Positions 1 through 6,196 of a stretch of DNA of 8,428 bases are shown in pieces. The notes below the pieces were generated by a model. That model saw only the letters and a program-made list of their open reading frames with translations, did no database searches and had not been told where the DNA came from. The translations under genes were made by a program, and so were the position numbers. Origin of the DNA: Thermoplasmata archaeon (GTDB lineage: Archaea > Thermoplasmatota > Thermoplasmata > GCA-020350865); NCBI GenBank assembly GCA_020351895.1, contig CP070672.1:2707334-2715761 (forward strand). The letters are read 5' to 3'. Every line of letters starts with the position of its first letter. The first letter of the stretch is position 1.

Positions 1-426
1 GGCGAGATGCTGGATGTGGCGTCCATCACCAAGGGGAAGGGCTTTCAGGGACATATCAAGCGATGGGGTGTCAAGCTTCTAACCCACAAGAACCGCAAGC
101 ACAGAAGAATGATCGGAACCCTTGGACCCTGGCATCCCTCATATGTGAGGTCCACTGTTCCCCAGGCAGGTCAGACCGGATACCATCAGAGAACCGAGTA
201 CAACAAGCGTGTTCTCAAAATCGGAGATAAAGGGGAGGAGATCTCGCCAAACGGGGGTTTTGTGAGGTATGGTGTCGTTAAAAATGAATATGTGGTCATA
301 CACGGCTCAATACCCGGTCCCACAAAGAGACTAGTACGATTTCGCGATCCTGTTAGATTTCACGGAGTCAAGGTGGAGAAACCCGAGATAACATACATTT
401 CATTAGAATCGAATCAAGGTGCCTAA
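1..426 (+). CDS. rpl3: 50S ribosomal protein L3 (uL3), 3' part only
   Basis: The frame is open from the first base, so the 5' end lies outside the window. The visible 141 codons are the C-terminal part of an archaeal/eukaryotic-type L3; full archaeal L3 proteins are roughly 330-360 residues. Recognisable family segments are TKGKGFQGHIKRWG near the start, then HRRMIGTLGPWHPSYVRST, and QAGQTGYHQRTEYNKRVLKIG. In the family, L3 is an early-assembling 23S rRNA binder whose extended loop reaches towards the peptidyl-transferase centre. The ATG at position 7 is an internal Met, not the start: it lies inside conserved sequence and the Gly-Glu codons before it are in frame. It is followed 15 nt later by L4, as is standard at the head of the archaeal S10-type cluster. 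Identity is certain; only completeness is lacking. Confidence 0.98.
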   Translation, partial: GEMLDVASITKGKGFQGHIKRWGVKLLTHKNRKHRRMIGTLGPWHPSYVRSTVPQAGQTGYHQRTEYNKRVLKIGDKGEEISPNGGFVRYGVVKNEYVVIHGSIPGPTKRLVRFRDPVRFHGVKVEKPEITYISLESNQGA

Positions 427-441
427 CGGAAGGTAGAAGAA

Positions 442-1353
442 ATGGCAGAAGAGAAAAAAGAAACCAAAAAAACCGAGAAGCCCAAGGGCGACAAAGGAAA
501 GCCCAAGAAGGCCACCAAAAAGAAAAAGGAAGTAAAAAAGACGGCAAAACCAAAGGCCGAGAAAAAGAAGGGCAAAGCGAGGCCAAAGCGGCCAACCAAG
601 GTGAACCTTTACTCAACCACAGGTAAAGCTAAAAAGAAAATCGATCTTCCAAAGGTATTTTTCGTAGAAGTTAGAACCGATTTGATTAGAAGGGCAGTCA
701 AGGCCTCCCAAGCCAACAGGCGGCAGCCATACGGGCCGAACCCTAATTCGGGGATGAGGCATGCAGTTGTCACGTGGGGGAAAGGAAGGGGTGTTGCAAG
801 GGTGCAGAGGCTCACCCAGGGGCGGACCGCAGCTGAATCGCCCAATGTGGTTGGTGGCAGAAGGGCGCACCCGCCAAGAACTGAGCGTAACTGGCATCAG
901 AAGATTAACATCAAGGAGAAGAGAAAGGCCAGAAACTCGGCATTGAGCGCCACAAAAGACAAGAAATTGATTGCTCAACGAGGTCATAAATTCGATGATT
1001 CTTTCACAATGCCCATCGTTGTCGACGATTCAATAGAGAAGATAGAAACCGCAAAGGAGGCCGTAAATACACTAATAAAGCTCGGGGTCGAAGACGACCT
1101 TACAAGGGCAAAATCCGGAATCCATGTAAGGGCAGGAAAGGGCAAGATGAGGGGGAGAAGGTACAAAAAACCAAAGAGCATCCTTATCGTGGTCAATGAT
1201 CACAAGAAAGCCCAAAGGGGCTTTGGAAACCTACCAGGTATCGATGTTACGACACCTGAACATTTGAACATAGAATTATTGGCACCGGGAGGAATGCCTG
1301 GTCGCCTCACCCTCTTCACTGAGGGTGCCTTAAAACGGCTGGAGGGATGGTGA
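442..1353 (+). CDS. rpl4: 50S ribosomal protein L4 (uL4), with Lys-rich N-terminal extension
   Basis: This 303-residue protein is L4, which lines the nascent-peptide tunnel together with L22. The L4 fold starts near residue 54 (VNLYSTTGKAKKKIDLP). The tunnel-loop region shows WGKGRGVARVQRL and GGRRAHPP (about residues 112-145), and the archaeal-type C-terminal half follows. Archaeal L4 is usually about 250-270 residues; the excess is residues 1-53, a low-complexity tail with 24 lysines plus Pro, Ala, Thr and Glu, resembling histone H1 tails in composition. The start ATG has AGGT at 431-434, 7 nt upstream. The only in-frame alternative near the core is GTG at 601, which has no good ribosome-binding site, so the extension is probably translated. 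L23 begins one base after the stop. Confidence 0.97.
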   Translation: MAEEKKETKKTEKPKGDKGKPKKATKKKKEVKKTAKPKAEKKKGKARPKRPTKVNLYSTTGKAKKKIDLPKVFFVEVRTDLIRRAVKASQANRRQPYGPNPNSGMRHAVVTWGKGRGVARVQRLTQGRTAAESPNVVGGRRAHPPRTERNWHQKINIKEKRKARNSALSATKDKKLIAQRGHKFDDSFTMPIVVDDSIEKIETAKEAVNTLIKLGVEDDLTRAKSGIHVRAGKGKMRGRRYKKPKSILIVVNDHKKAQRGFGNLPGIDVTTPEHLNIELLAPGGMPGRLTLFTEGALKRLEGW

Positions 1354-1354
1354 G

Positions 1355-1621
1355 ATGCGCTATAAAACACCATACAACGTGCTCATTCATCCGTATGTTA
1401 CCGAAAAGACCATGTTCCAGATGGAGGACGAGAACAAACTGGAATTCGTGGTGAGAAGGGATGCCAAAAAGGAGGATATCAAGAGGGCATTCGAGGAGCT
1501 GTTCGAGGCCAAGGTGGAAAGCGTCAATACCAAGGTCACGAGGCACGGAAAAAGGGCAGTCATTAAGCTCACGGCTGATTACTCGGCAGAGGATGTGGGT
1601 ATGAGGATAGGGATATTCTAA
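1355..1621 (+). CDS. rpl23: 50S ribosomal protein L23 (uL23)
   Basis: This is an 88-residue protein of normal archaeal L23 length. It shows the family pattern HPYVTEKTM (12-20), NKLEFVVRRDAKKEDIKRA (28-45) and VESVNTKVTRHGKRA (54-68), ending in the typical RIGIF-type C-terminus. L23 binds 23S rRNA domain III at the tunnel exit, next to L29, and is a docking point for signal recognition particle and nascent-chain factors. The ATG lies one base past the L4 stop. GGAGGG and GGTGA upstream, inside the end of L4, provide the ribosome-binding site, which suggests translation coupled to L4. Confidence 0.97.
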   Translation: MRYKTPYNVLIHPYVTEKTMFQMEDENKLEFVVRRDAKKEDIKRAFEELFEAKVESVNTKVTRHGKRAVIKLTADYSAEDVGMRIGIF

Positions 1622-1644
1622 TTCATGATTCGAAGGGATGATCC

Positions 1645-2349
1645 ATGGGAAAAAGAATAAGAGCACAAAGAAAAGGCAAGGGAGGAATATACTCCTCTCC
1701 CAGCCATAGATACAAAGGAAAAGTATCGCATCCAAAAATAAAGGAAGGGAGTGGGAACGTGAAATCCATATCCCATGATCCCGGAAGATCAGCTCCAGTT
1801 GCCGAGGTAAATTACAAGAACCACGAAAAGGGATTGATCATAGCCCCGGTGGATCTCGCACAAGATCAGAAGATCGAAGTGGGAGAGGGGGCGGCACTTT
1901 CGGTGGGTAACATACTGCCAATCGGGCACATTCCAGAGGGCACAATGATCCACAATATAGAGCTGAAACCAGGGGATGGAGGAAAACTGGTTAGGGCTGC
2001 AGGGACCAGTGCAATGGTTGTGAGCCACGGAACCAAGACAGTGATCCAACTCCCCTCGGGCAGGTTCAAGACCCTGGATCCTGGATGCAGGGCCGCAATA
2101 GGTGTAGTTGCAGGAGGGGGACACAAGGAAAAGCCCTTGGCAAAGGCCGGGACGAAATATCATATATACAGGAGCAAGCCTAAGCGTTTTCCAATAACAA
2201 AAGGTGTATCAATGAATCCTGTTAATCATCCTCATGGCGGAGGAGGCCACCCTCATGTGGGAAGACCAAGCACGGTATCCAAAAATGCCCCGCCAGGAAA
2301 AAAGGTGGGGAGATTATCATCCAGAAAAGGTAAGAAGAAAAAGAGGTGA
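1645..2349 (+). CDS. rpl2: 50S ribosomal protein L2 (uL2)
   Basis: The 234-residue product has normal archaeal L2 length. It begins MGKRIRAQRKGKGGIY, continues through SPSHRYKG and the SH3-like core (GNILPIGHIPEGTMIHNIEL, 88-107), and ends with the conserved MNPVNHPHGGG segment at 190-200 and APPGKKVG at 215-222. L2 is a primary 23S rRNA binder close to the peptidyl-transferase centre and is needed for subunit association. His195 aligns with the His studied as H229 in E. coli; the residue before it is Asn194, where bacterial, haloarchaeal and yeast L2 have Asp (family sequences recalled, not searched). The C-terminus is a basic tail (GKKKKR). The ribosome-binding site is weak (GGGATGAT just upstream). 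The stop codon lies inside the Shine-Dalgarno of S19. Confidence 0.98.
   Translation: MGKRIRAQRKGKGGIYSSPSHRYKGKVSHPKIKEGSGNVKSISHDPGRSAPVAEVNYKNHEKGLIIAPVDLAQDQKIEVGEGAALSVGNILPIGHIPEGTMIHNIELKPGDGGKLVRAAGTSAMVVSHGTKTVIQLPSGRFKTLDPGCRAAIGVVAGGGHKEKPLAKAGTKYHIYRSKPKRFPITKGVSMNPVNHPHGGGGHPHVGRPSTVSKNAPPGKKVGRLSSRKGKKKKR
2343..2349 (+). promoter_or_regulatory. Shine-Dalgarno site of S19, overlapping the L2 stop
   Basis: GAGGTGA matches the canonical archaeal anti-Shine-Dalgarno and sits 5 nt before the ATG at 2355. It argues against the longer GTG start at 2346, which would lie within the site itself. The TGA of L2 is the last three bases of the site. Confidence 0.75.
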
Positions 2350-2354
2350 GAATC

Positions 2355-2813
2355 ATGGTGAAGGCTCAAGCTGGAACAAAAGCTGCAAGAAGGAAGGCAA
2401 GGAAGAAGGCAGGGAAAATCGGGGCAAGAAGAAAAAGAGAGTTCACATACAGGGGGTACACCCTGGAAGAACTTCGGGGCATGACCCTAACAGAGCTTAT
2501 GCCTCTACTACCAGCCAGGGCCAGACGCTCATTTAAAAGGGGCCTCAACAAGGAGCAGCAGAGATTCGTTGATAGGTTGAAGAAGGGCGATAAAGAGATT
2601 CTAAAGACCCATAGAAGGGAAATAATCGTATTGCCCGATTTTGTGGGAAAAAAGGTGGCAATTTACAATGGAAAGGAATACAAGATCGTGGAGATCGTCC
2701 CTGAGATGATAGGACATTATTTAGGTGAATTTGCCATAACAAGAAGATTCGAAAAACATTCTGGACCTGGAGTGGGGGCCACCCGTTCCTCCAAATACAT
2801 GCCACTGAAGTGA
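2355..2813 (+). CDS. rps19: 30S ribosomal protein S19 (uS19), with basic N-terminal extension
   Basis: S19 sits in the head of the small subunit near the A-site side, in partnership with S13. The 152-residue product shows the archaeal signature REFTYRGYTLEELRGM (28-43), LLPARARRSFKRGL (51-64), LPDFVGKKVAIYNGKEY (93-109), PEMIGHYLGEFAITR (116-130) and GVGATRSSKYMPLK at the end. Residues 1-27 are a strongly basic stretch rich in Ala, Lys and Arg; recalled archaeal homologues begin only a few residues before the FxYRG motif, so this is an extension of roughly 24 residues. The ATG was chosen because GAGGTGA lies 5 nt upstream; a GTG start at 2346 would add three residues but overlaps that site. 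Confidence 0.97.
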   Translation: MVKAQAGTKAARRKARKKAGKIGARRKREFTYRGYTLEELRGMTLTELMPLLPARARRSFKRGLNKEQQRFVDRLKKGDKEILKTHRREIIVLPDFVGKKVAIYNGKEYKIVEIVPEMIGHYLGEFAITRRFEKHSGPGVGATRSSKYMPLK

Positions 2814-2833
2814 TATTGAACTCTATGAGGTGA

Positions 2834-3319
2834 ATGAAAAATTCGGAGCCACTTGGAATGAAAAAAATCGGATACACGAATTTAGGAGACCCTGAGATCA
2901 CGGCAAGGGCCATAGGTAGGGAATTGGACATATCCCCCAAGGCCTCTGTGGAGGTTTGCAGAGAGATAAGAGGCATGATGGTTGAGGATGCCGTAAAATT
3001 TCTGGAGGATGTCATCTCCCAGAAAAGGCCGGTTTCTTACCGCAGATACAACAAGCAAATTGGCCACAGAAAAGGCAAGAAATTCGGTGCAGGAAGGTAC
3101 CCAAAAAAGACAGCTTCCGCCATCATCGATGTGATCAGACATGCACAGCACAATGCAGAATACAAGGGTTTGGACTCTGAGAATATGAGAATCGTGCATA
3201 TATCCTCCAGTAAGGGAATGAAGGTGGAGGGCTTCATGCCAAGGGCCCACGGCAGATCTTCACCCTTCAATCACGAAAGGGCCAATATCGAGGTTGTATT
3301 AGAGGTGGTAGGAGAATGA
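2834..3319 (+). CDS. rpl22: 50S ribosomal protein L22 (uL22)
   Basis: L22 threads a beta hairpin into the peptide tunnel opposite L4. Family features visible are the N-terminal helix region with ISPKASVEVCREIRGMMVEDA (33-53), RYPKKTASAIIDVIRHAQHNAE (88-109) and the loop segment PRAHGRSSPFN (136-146). Length is 161 residues from the first ATG, or 153 from a second in-frame ATG at 2858. For the first ATG, GAGGTGA abuts the codon with almost no spacing; for the second, GGAG at 2845-2848 is spaced 9 nt, and recalled archaeal L22 proteins begin close to this Met (compare MKKIGYTNLGDP). I give the longer form, but 2858 is a serious alternative. The stop overlaps the S3 start by 4 nt (ATGA). Confidence 0.96.
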   Translation: MKNSEPLGMKKIGYTNLGDPEITARAIGRELDISPKASVEVCREIRGMMVEDAVKFLEDVISQKRPVSYRRYNKQIGHRKGKKFGAGRYPKKTASAIIDVIRHAQHNAEYKGLDSENMRIVHISSSKGMKVEGFMPRAHGRSSPFNHERANIEVVLEVVGE

Positions 3320-4209
3320 CCTCCGAGCGAAAGTTCGTCATGGAAAATATCAGAAGATACCTTCTGAAAGAATATCTGATGCGGGAGACAAAGAGAGCAG
3401 GATTCGGCGGCCTGGATATACAGCGCACTCCAATGGGGACGAGGGTCACACTCACCATTGAGCGCCCAGGTCTTGTAATAGGGCGAAGAGGCGGATCAAT
3501 AAAGTTCTTGGAGAGGTCGGTGGAGGAGGACTTCAATTTCGACAATCCGAAAATCGAGGTTCAGGAGGTTGGCAACCCGAGTTTAAATGCACAAATTATG
3601 GCTGAAAAGCTCGCCTCGGCTTTGGAGAGGGGATGGCATTTCAGAAGGGCAGGACATTCCACGGTAAGAAGGATCATGGATGCAGGAGCCAAGGGTTGCC
3701 AGGTTGTGATATCAGGAAAGCTCACGGGTCAAAGACACAGGGTTGAGAAGTTCAAGGAAGGTCATATTAAATTCTGCGGGGAGCCTGCCACACAGTGGAT
3801 GGAGGAAGGCTTTGCCGTGGCAAAGAGAAAATTGGGAGTAATTGGTGTTAAGGTTCAAATCATGGATCCAGATTCGAAACTCCCCGATGATGTGGAGATC
3901 TTTGTTGAGAAGGAAGAAGAGGAGAAACCTGAGGAGAAAGAGGAAAAGCCCACTGAAGAACCTAAAAAAGAGCTAAAAAAGGTGGAGAAGAAGCCGAAAA
4001 TCGACAAGAAGAAGCTGGAGAAGAAACTGAAGAAGGAGAAACTAAAACATAAGCTACCGGAAGAAGAACTGGAGAAACTGGAAGAGCTGGAGGAGGAAAT
4101 ATCCATAGAACCCGAAGGGGAAGTTTCAGTTGAAGATAAAGAAGAAGGCGGTAAGGAAGCGAAAGAGGAAGTGAAATCCGATGAGCCTGATAAGAAACAA
4201 GGAAATTAG
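3316..4209 (+). CDS. rps3: 30S ribosomal protein S3 (uS3), with long charged C-terminal tail
   Basis: S3 forms the mRNA entry region of the 30S head with S4 and S5. Residues 1-197 are a complete archaeal S3: KRAGFGGLDIQRTPMGT (26-42), a type II KH domain with the GRRG loop at 56-59 (VIGRRGGSIK), ALERGWHFRRAGHST (102-116), GCQVVISGKLTGQR (127-140) and LGVIGVKVQIM (173-183). Beyond VEIFVEKE the protein continues for about 100 residues of Glu/Lys-rich low complexity (198-297), with a likely helical or coiled-coil part around 217-262 and an acidic end. Archaeal S3 usually stops soon after the core, although charged tails occur in some lineages. The start overlaps L22 (ATGA) with GGAG just upstream; the last 29 nt overlap L29 in another frame. 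Confidence 0.97.
   Translation: MTSERKFVMENIRRYLLKEYLMRETKRAGFGGLDIQRTPMGTRVTLTIERPGLVIGRRGGSIKFLERSVEEDFNFDNPKIEVQEVGNPSLNAQIMAEKLASALERGWHFRRAGHSTVRRIMDAGAKGCQVVISGKLTGQRHRVEKFKEGHIKFCGEPATQWMEEGFAVAKRKLGVIGVKVQIMDPDSKLPDDVEIFVEKEEEEKPEEKEEKPTEEPKKELKKVEKKPKIDKKKLEKKLKKEKLKHKLPEEELEKLEELEEEISIEPEGEVSVEDKEEGGKEAKEEVKSDEPDKKQGN
3901..4180 (+). other. Purine-rich low-complexity tract encoding the S3 tail
   Basis: The + strand here is dominated by GA-rich codons (GAA, GAG, AAA, AAG), with only short pyrimidine interruptions. It encodes the Glu/Lys-rich C-terminal tail of S3 and contains several Shine-Dalgarno-like GGAG/GAGG strings (for example GGAGGAGG at 4089-4096) that are not followed by a suitably spaced ATG. 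I see no exact long tandem repeat; it is better described as compositionally biased coding sequence. Confidence 0.8.
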
Positions 4210-4381
4210 GGAAATGAGCAAGGAAGAAAGGGAGACGAAGCTTACGGAGCTTAGAAACGAGCTCATGCACGAGAGAGGCGTTGCAGCCATGGGAGGTGCT
4301 CCCCCAAATCCAGGAAAGATCAGGGCATTGAGAACCTCGGTGGCGAGAATTTTAACCATAATAAAGGAGGAAGAAGAATAA
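4181..4381 (+). CDS. rpl29: 50S ribosomal protein L29 (uL29)
   Basis: This 66-residue protein is a two-helix L29, which binds near the tunnel exit beside L23. It shows the archaeal pattern [20 protein letters not shown] (4-23), a segment with [14 protein letters not shown] (38-51) and RILTII (56-61). The start at 4181 lies inside the S3 tail, giving a 29-nt overlap in a different frame. A downstream ATG at 4214 would avoid the overlap, but it would remove the [11 protein letters not shown] segment that is conserved in archaeal L29, so 4181 is preferred. The TAA stop shares its last base with the next ATG (TAATG). Confidence 0.95.
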   Translation: MSLIRNKEIREMSKEERETKLTELRNELMHERGVAAMGGAPPNPGKIRALRTSVARILTIIKEEEE

Positions 4382-4680
4382 TGGCCGGAATATGTCCAGT
4401 TTGCGGATTGCCAGAAGAATTGTGCATGTGTGAGGAGATAGCAAGGGAGCAGCAGCAGATCAAGATATACTCCATGAAAAGAAGGTACGGTAAGATCGTA
4501 ACAATAATAGAGGGAATAGACAGCGCCGATATTGACCTTGATGATTTAGCGAGAAAGCTCAAGACAAGATGTGCTGCCGGAGGAACCGTGAAAGACGGGA
4601 AGATCGAGCTGCAGGGAGAGCATAAGAAGAAAGTGGAGCAGGTACTCGGAGAGATGGGATTTCTGGTGGAGATGAGATGA
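4381..4680 (+). CDS. sui1: Translation initiation factor aIF1 (SUI1/YciH family)
   Basis: The 99-residue product matches archaeal aIF1 over its full length. It starts with the Cys-rich segment [13 protein letters not shown] (Cys5, 8, 15, 17), a probable small metal site seen in archaeal members. The SUI1 domain follows: [10 protein letters not shown] (38-47), [20 protein letters not shown] (51-70) and [19 protein letters not shown] (71-89). aIF1/eIF1 binds the 30S subunit near the P site and supports accurate start-codon selection. It overlaps L29 by one base and Rpp29 by four, so it is built into the operon. GGAGG at 4366-4370 lies 10 nt before its ATG. This location between L29 and Rpp29 is the usual one in many Euryarchaeota. 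Confidence 0.96.
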   Translation: MAGICPVCGLPEELCMCEEIAREQQQIKIYSMKRRYGKIVTIIEGIDSADIDLDDLARKLKTRCAAGGTVKDGKIELQGEHKKKVEQVLGEMGFLVEMR

Positions 4681-4961
4681 GTATAACAAGACAGAACATT
4701 CACAAACATGAGCTTCTCGGATTAAGCGCACAAATAATCAGTTCCACTGATAAAAGGTGGATTGGATTGAAGGGAAAAATTGTAGACGAGACAAAAAATA
4801 CATTCAAGATAGAGACCTCCAAAAGAGAAAAAATCATCCCGAAAAAGGGTACAGTATTGGCTCTCGAAATCGGAGGCGATGAGGTTAGAATAGATGCATC
4901 ATATATGCGATTCCGACCGGAGGACAGGATCAAGAAGGCAAAAAAGAGGGCGGTGACATAA
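4677..4961 (+). CDS. rnp1: RNase P protein component 1 (Rpp29/Pop4 homologue)
   Basis: This 94-residue protein is the archaeal Rpp29 subunit of ribonuclease P, which trims the 5' leader of precursor tRNA; in the family Rpp29 pairs with Rpp21 and binds the specificity domain of the RNA. Visible signatures are an N-terminal helix with [12 protein letters not shown] (9-20), then the Sm-like barrel with [19 protein letters not shown] (29-47), [12 protein letters not shown] (52-63) and [14 protein letters not shown] (72-85), ending in a basic stretch. Length is normal. The start overlaps the aIF1 stop (ATGA), and the stop directly abuts the S17 start. Confidence 0.95.
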   Translation: MSITRQNIHKHELLGLSAQIISSTDKRWIGLKGKIVDETKNTFKIETSKREKIIPKKGTVLALEIGGDEVRIDASYMRFRPEDRIKKAKKRAVT

Positions 4962-5384
4962 ATGATCGAGGAGAAGGGCATCAAAAAAAGAACAGTTAAA
5001 AGGCCAAAGAGGGTCAAGGCCCCGAAGAAGGTACCCAAGACAAAGGAGAGAAAACAAGGGTCCCGTGATATCGGTGTTAACGTCATTCCCCCCAAAGGTC
5101 AATGCACCGATAAGAACTGTCCATTTCACGGCACGTTGCCTGTGAGAGGCCAGATAATAGAGGGTGTTGTGGTTTCAGATAAAATGGATAATACCGTGGT
5201 TGTAAAAAAGGATTACAGGAGGTACATCCCAAAATACGAAAGATACGAATTACGCACTGGAAAATACAAGGCACATAATCCGCCCTGCATAGATGCCAAG
5301 GTCGGAACCAAGGTTAAGATCATGGAGTGCAGAGCTTTGAGCAAGACAAAATCCTTTGTCGTGATAGAGCAGAGAGCAAAATGA
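4962..5384 (+). CDS. rps17: 30S ribosomal protein S17 (uS17), with basic N-terminal extension
   Basis: S17 is an early 16S rRNA binder of the small-subunit body. The core starts about residue 35 with [11 protein letters not shown], followed by [20 protein letters not shown] (48-67), [17 protein letters not shown] (69-85), YIPKYERYE (88-96), KAHNPPCID (103-111) and [15 protein letters not shown] (122-136). Archaeal S17 is usually about 105-115 residues and begins near the RDIG motif; this one has 140, the surplus being a Lys/Arg/Pro-rich N-terminus (residues 1-34). No ATG, GTG or TTG start is available between the ATG and the CTDKNC core, so the extension appears real. GGTGA at 4952-4956 inside Rpp29 gives a 5-nt spacing to the ATG. 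Confidence 0.97.
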   Translation: MIEEKGIKKRTVKRPKRVKAPKKVPKTKERKQGSRDIGVNVIPPKGQCTDKNCPFHGTLPVRGQIIEGVVVSDKMDNTVVVKKDYRRYIPKYERYELRTGKYKAHNPPCIDAKVGTKVKIMECRALSKTKSFVVIEQRAK

Positions 5385-5400
5385 TATTGGGGAGAGAGAG

Positions 5401-5799
5401 ATGAAGGGATTACCAGGAAGACAGATAAGAGGACTGCCTGTGGGCACTAAGTTGAAGTGCATAGATAACACAGGTGCAAAGATCGTTCAAATCGTGAGCG
5501 TGATGAAGTATCACGGCACACATCGAAGGCTGCCTTTTGCTGGGATAGGCGACATCGTGGTTGTCTCAGTTAAAAAAGGCACTCCCGAGATGAGAAAACA
5601 GCTTCTTCCTGCGGTAATAGTCAGACAGAGAAGACCTTACAGAAGGTCCAATGGTGTCATGGTTGAGTTCGAAGACAACGCAGCCGTGATCACCACTCCC
5701 ACCGGGGAAACGAAAGGCTCTGATATAAAAGGTCCCGTGGCCCGTGAAGCAGCTGAGAGGTGGCCCAGGATAGCAGCCATTGCGTCCATTATAGTATGA
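5401..5799 (+). CDS. rpl14: 50S ribosomal protein L14 (uL14)
   Basis: The 132-residue product is a full-length archaeal/eukaryotic-type L14. It shows [20 protein letters not shown] (15-34), [20 protein letters not shown] (48-67), [15 protein letters not shown] (71-85), FEDNAAVI (90-97) and [19 protein letters not shown] (111-129). L14 sits on the intersubunit face below the factor-binding region and, in archaea and eukaryotes, belongs to the docking surface of anti-association factor IF6. GGGGAG at 5389-5394 lies 6 nt before the ATG. It is separated from S17 by 16 nt. Confidence 0.98.
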   Translation: MKGLPGRQIRGLPVGTKLKCIDNTGAKIVQIVSVMKYHGTHRRLPFAGIGDIVVVSVKKGTPEMRKQLLPAVIVRQRRPYRRSNGVMVEFEDNAAVITTPTGETKGSDIKGPVAREAAERWPRIAAIASIIV

Positions 5800-5815
5800 T
5801 GTAAGAGGTATTAAC

Positions 5816-6190
5816 ATGGCAAAATCCAAAAAACCCAGGAAACAAAGGGGAAGAGTGCATCAAGCACCGCTGCATAAAAGAAGGAAAATGATAGCCTCAC
5901 ATCTTTCTTCCAAATATCTCGAGGACGTAAAACATTACTACCCCAGATCGGCGATTGTGAGAAAGGGGGATACCATCAAGATAGTCCGCGGTTCATTCGG
6001 TGGCCATATCGGAAAGGTGGAATCCGTGGATACGAGAAGCATGCGGATCAAAGTAGATGGAGCAACCATCGCAAAGGCAGACGGAACGCAGATAGCTGCA
6101 AAGATCCATCCATCAAATGTCATCATTACGAAACTCGATTTATCAGATCCGAAAAGAAAGAGAAAGTTCGAGGAGATCTCAGAGGAGTGA
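5816..6190 (+). CDS. rpl24: 50S ribosomal protein L24 (uL24)
   Basis: This 124-residue protein has the archaeal/eukaryotic L24 (L26-type) layout: a basic N-terminus with KKPRKQRGRVHQAPLHKRRK (5-24), the start of the KOW/SH3-like domain at VRKGDTIKIVRGSFGGHIGK (48-67), and HPSNVIITKLDLSDPKRKRK (98-117). L24 is an early assembly protein on 23S rRNA domain I near the tunnel exit. GAGGT at 5805-5809 is 6 nt before the ATG. Its TGA stop lies inside the Shine-Dalgarno of S4e. Length and sequence are ordinary for the family. Confidence 0.97.
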   Translation: MAKSKKPRKQRGRVHQAPLHKRRKMIASHLSSKYLEDVKHYYPRSAIVRKGDTIKIVRGSFGGHIGKVESVDTRSMRIKVDGATIAKADGTQIAAKIHPSNVIITKLDLSDPKRKRKFEEISEE

Positions 6191-6196
6191 TTATCA

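Noticed and set aside
601..603. GTG at 601 as the true L4 start.
   Set aside because: No suitably spaced Shine-Dalgarno precedes it, while the upstream ATG at 442 has one and the intervening frame is fully open.
1316..1735. Long minus-strand open frame (139 codons) across the L4/L23/L2 region, and similar minus-strand frames elsewhere.
   Set aside because: They lie opposite highly conserved ribosomal genes, have low-complexity or Leu/Ser/Phe-rich translations expected from the complement of Lys/Glu/Arg-rich coding sequence, and show no recognisable domain.
2234..2536. Plus-strand frame overlapping the L2 3' end and S19 start.
   Set aside because: It is an alternate-frame shadow of L2 and S19, both of which are unmistakable in their own frames.
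3855..4106. Minus-strand frame encoding a Ser/Phe-rich protein.
   Set aside because: It is the complement of the GA-rich S3 tail; Ser/Phe richness follows automatically from TCC/TTC triplets.
3901..4180. GA-rich tract as a tandem repeat array or CRISPR-like structure.
   Set aside because: No regular unit length or conserved spacer/repeat pattern; it stays in frame as coding sequence for S3.
4381..4961. aIF1 and Rpp29 as foreign insertions into the ribosomal operon.
   Set aside because: Their position between L29 and S17 is a known conserved arrangement in many Euryarchaeota, and base composition and overlaps match the neighbours.
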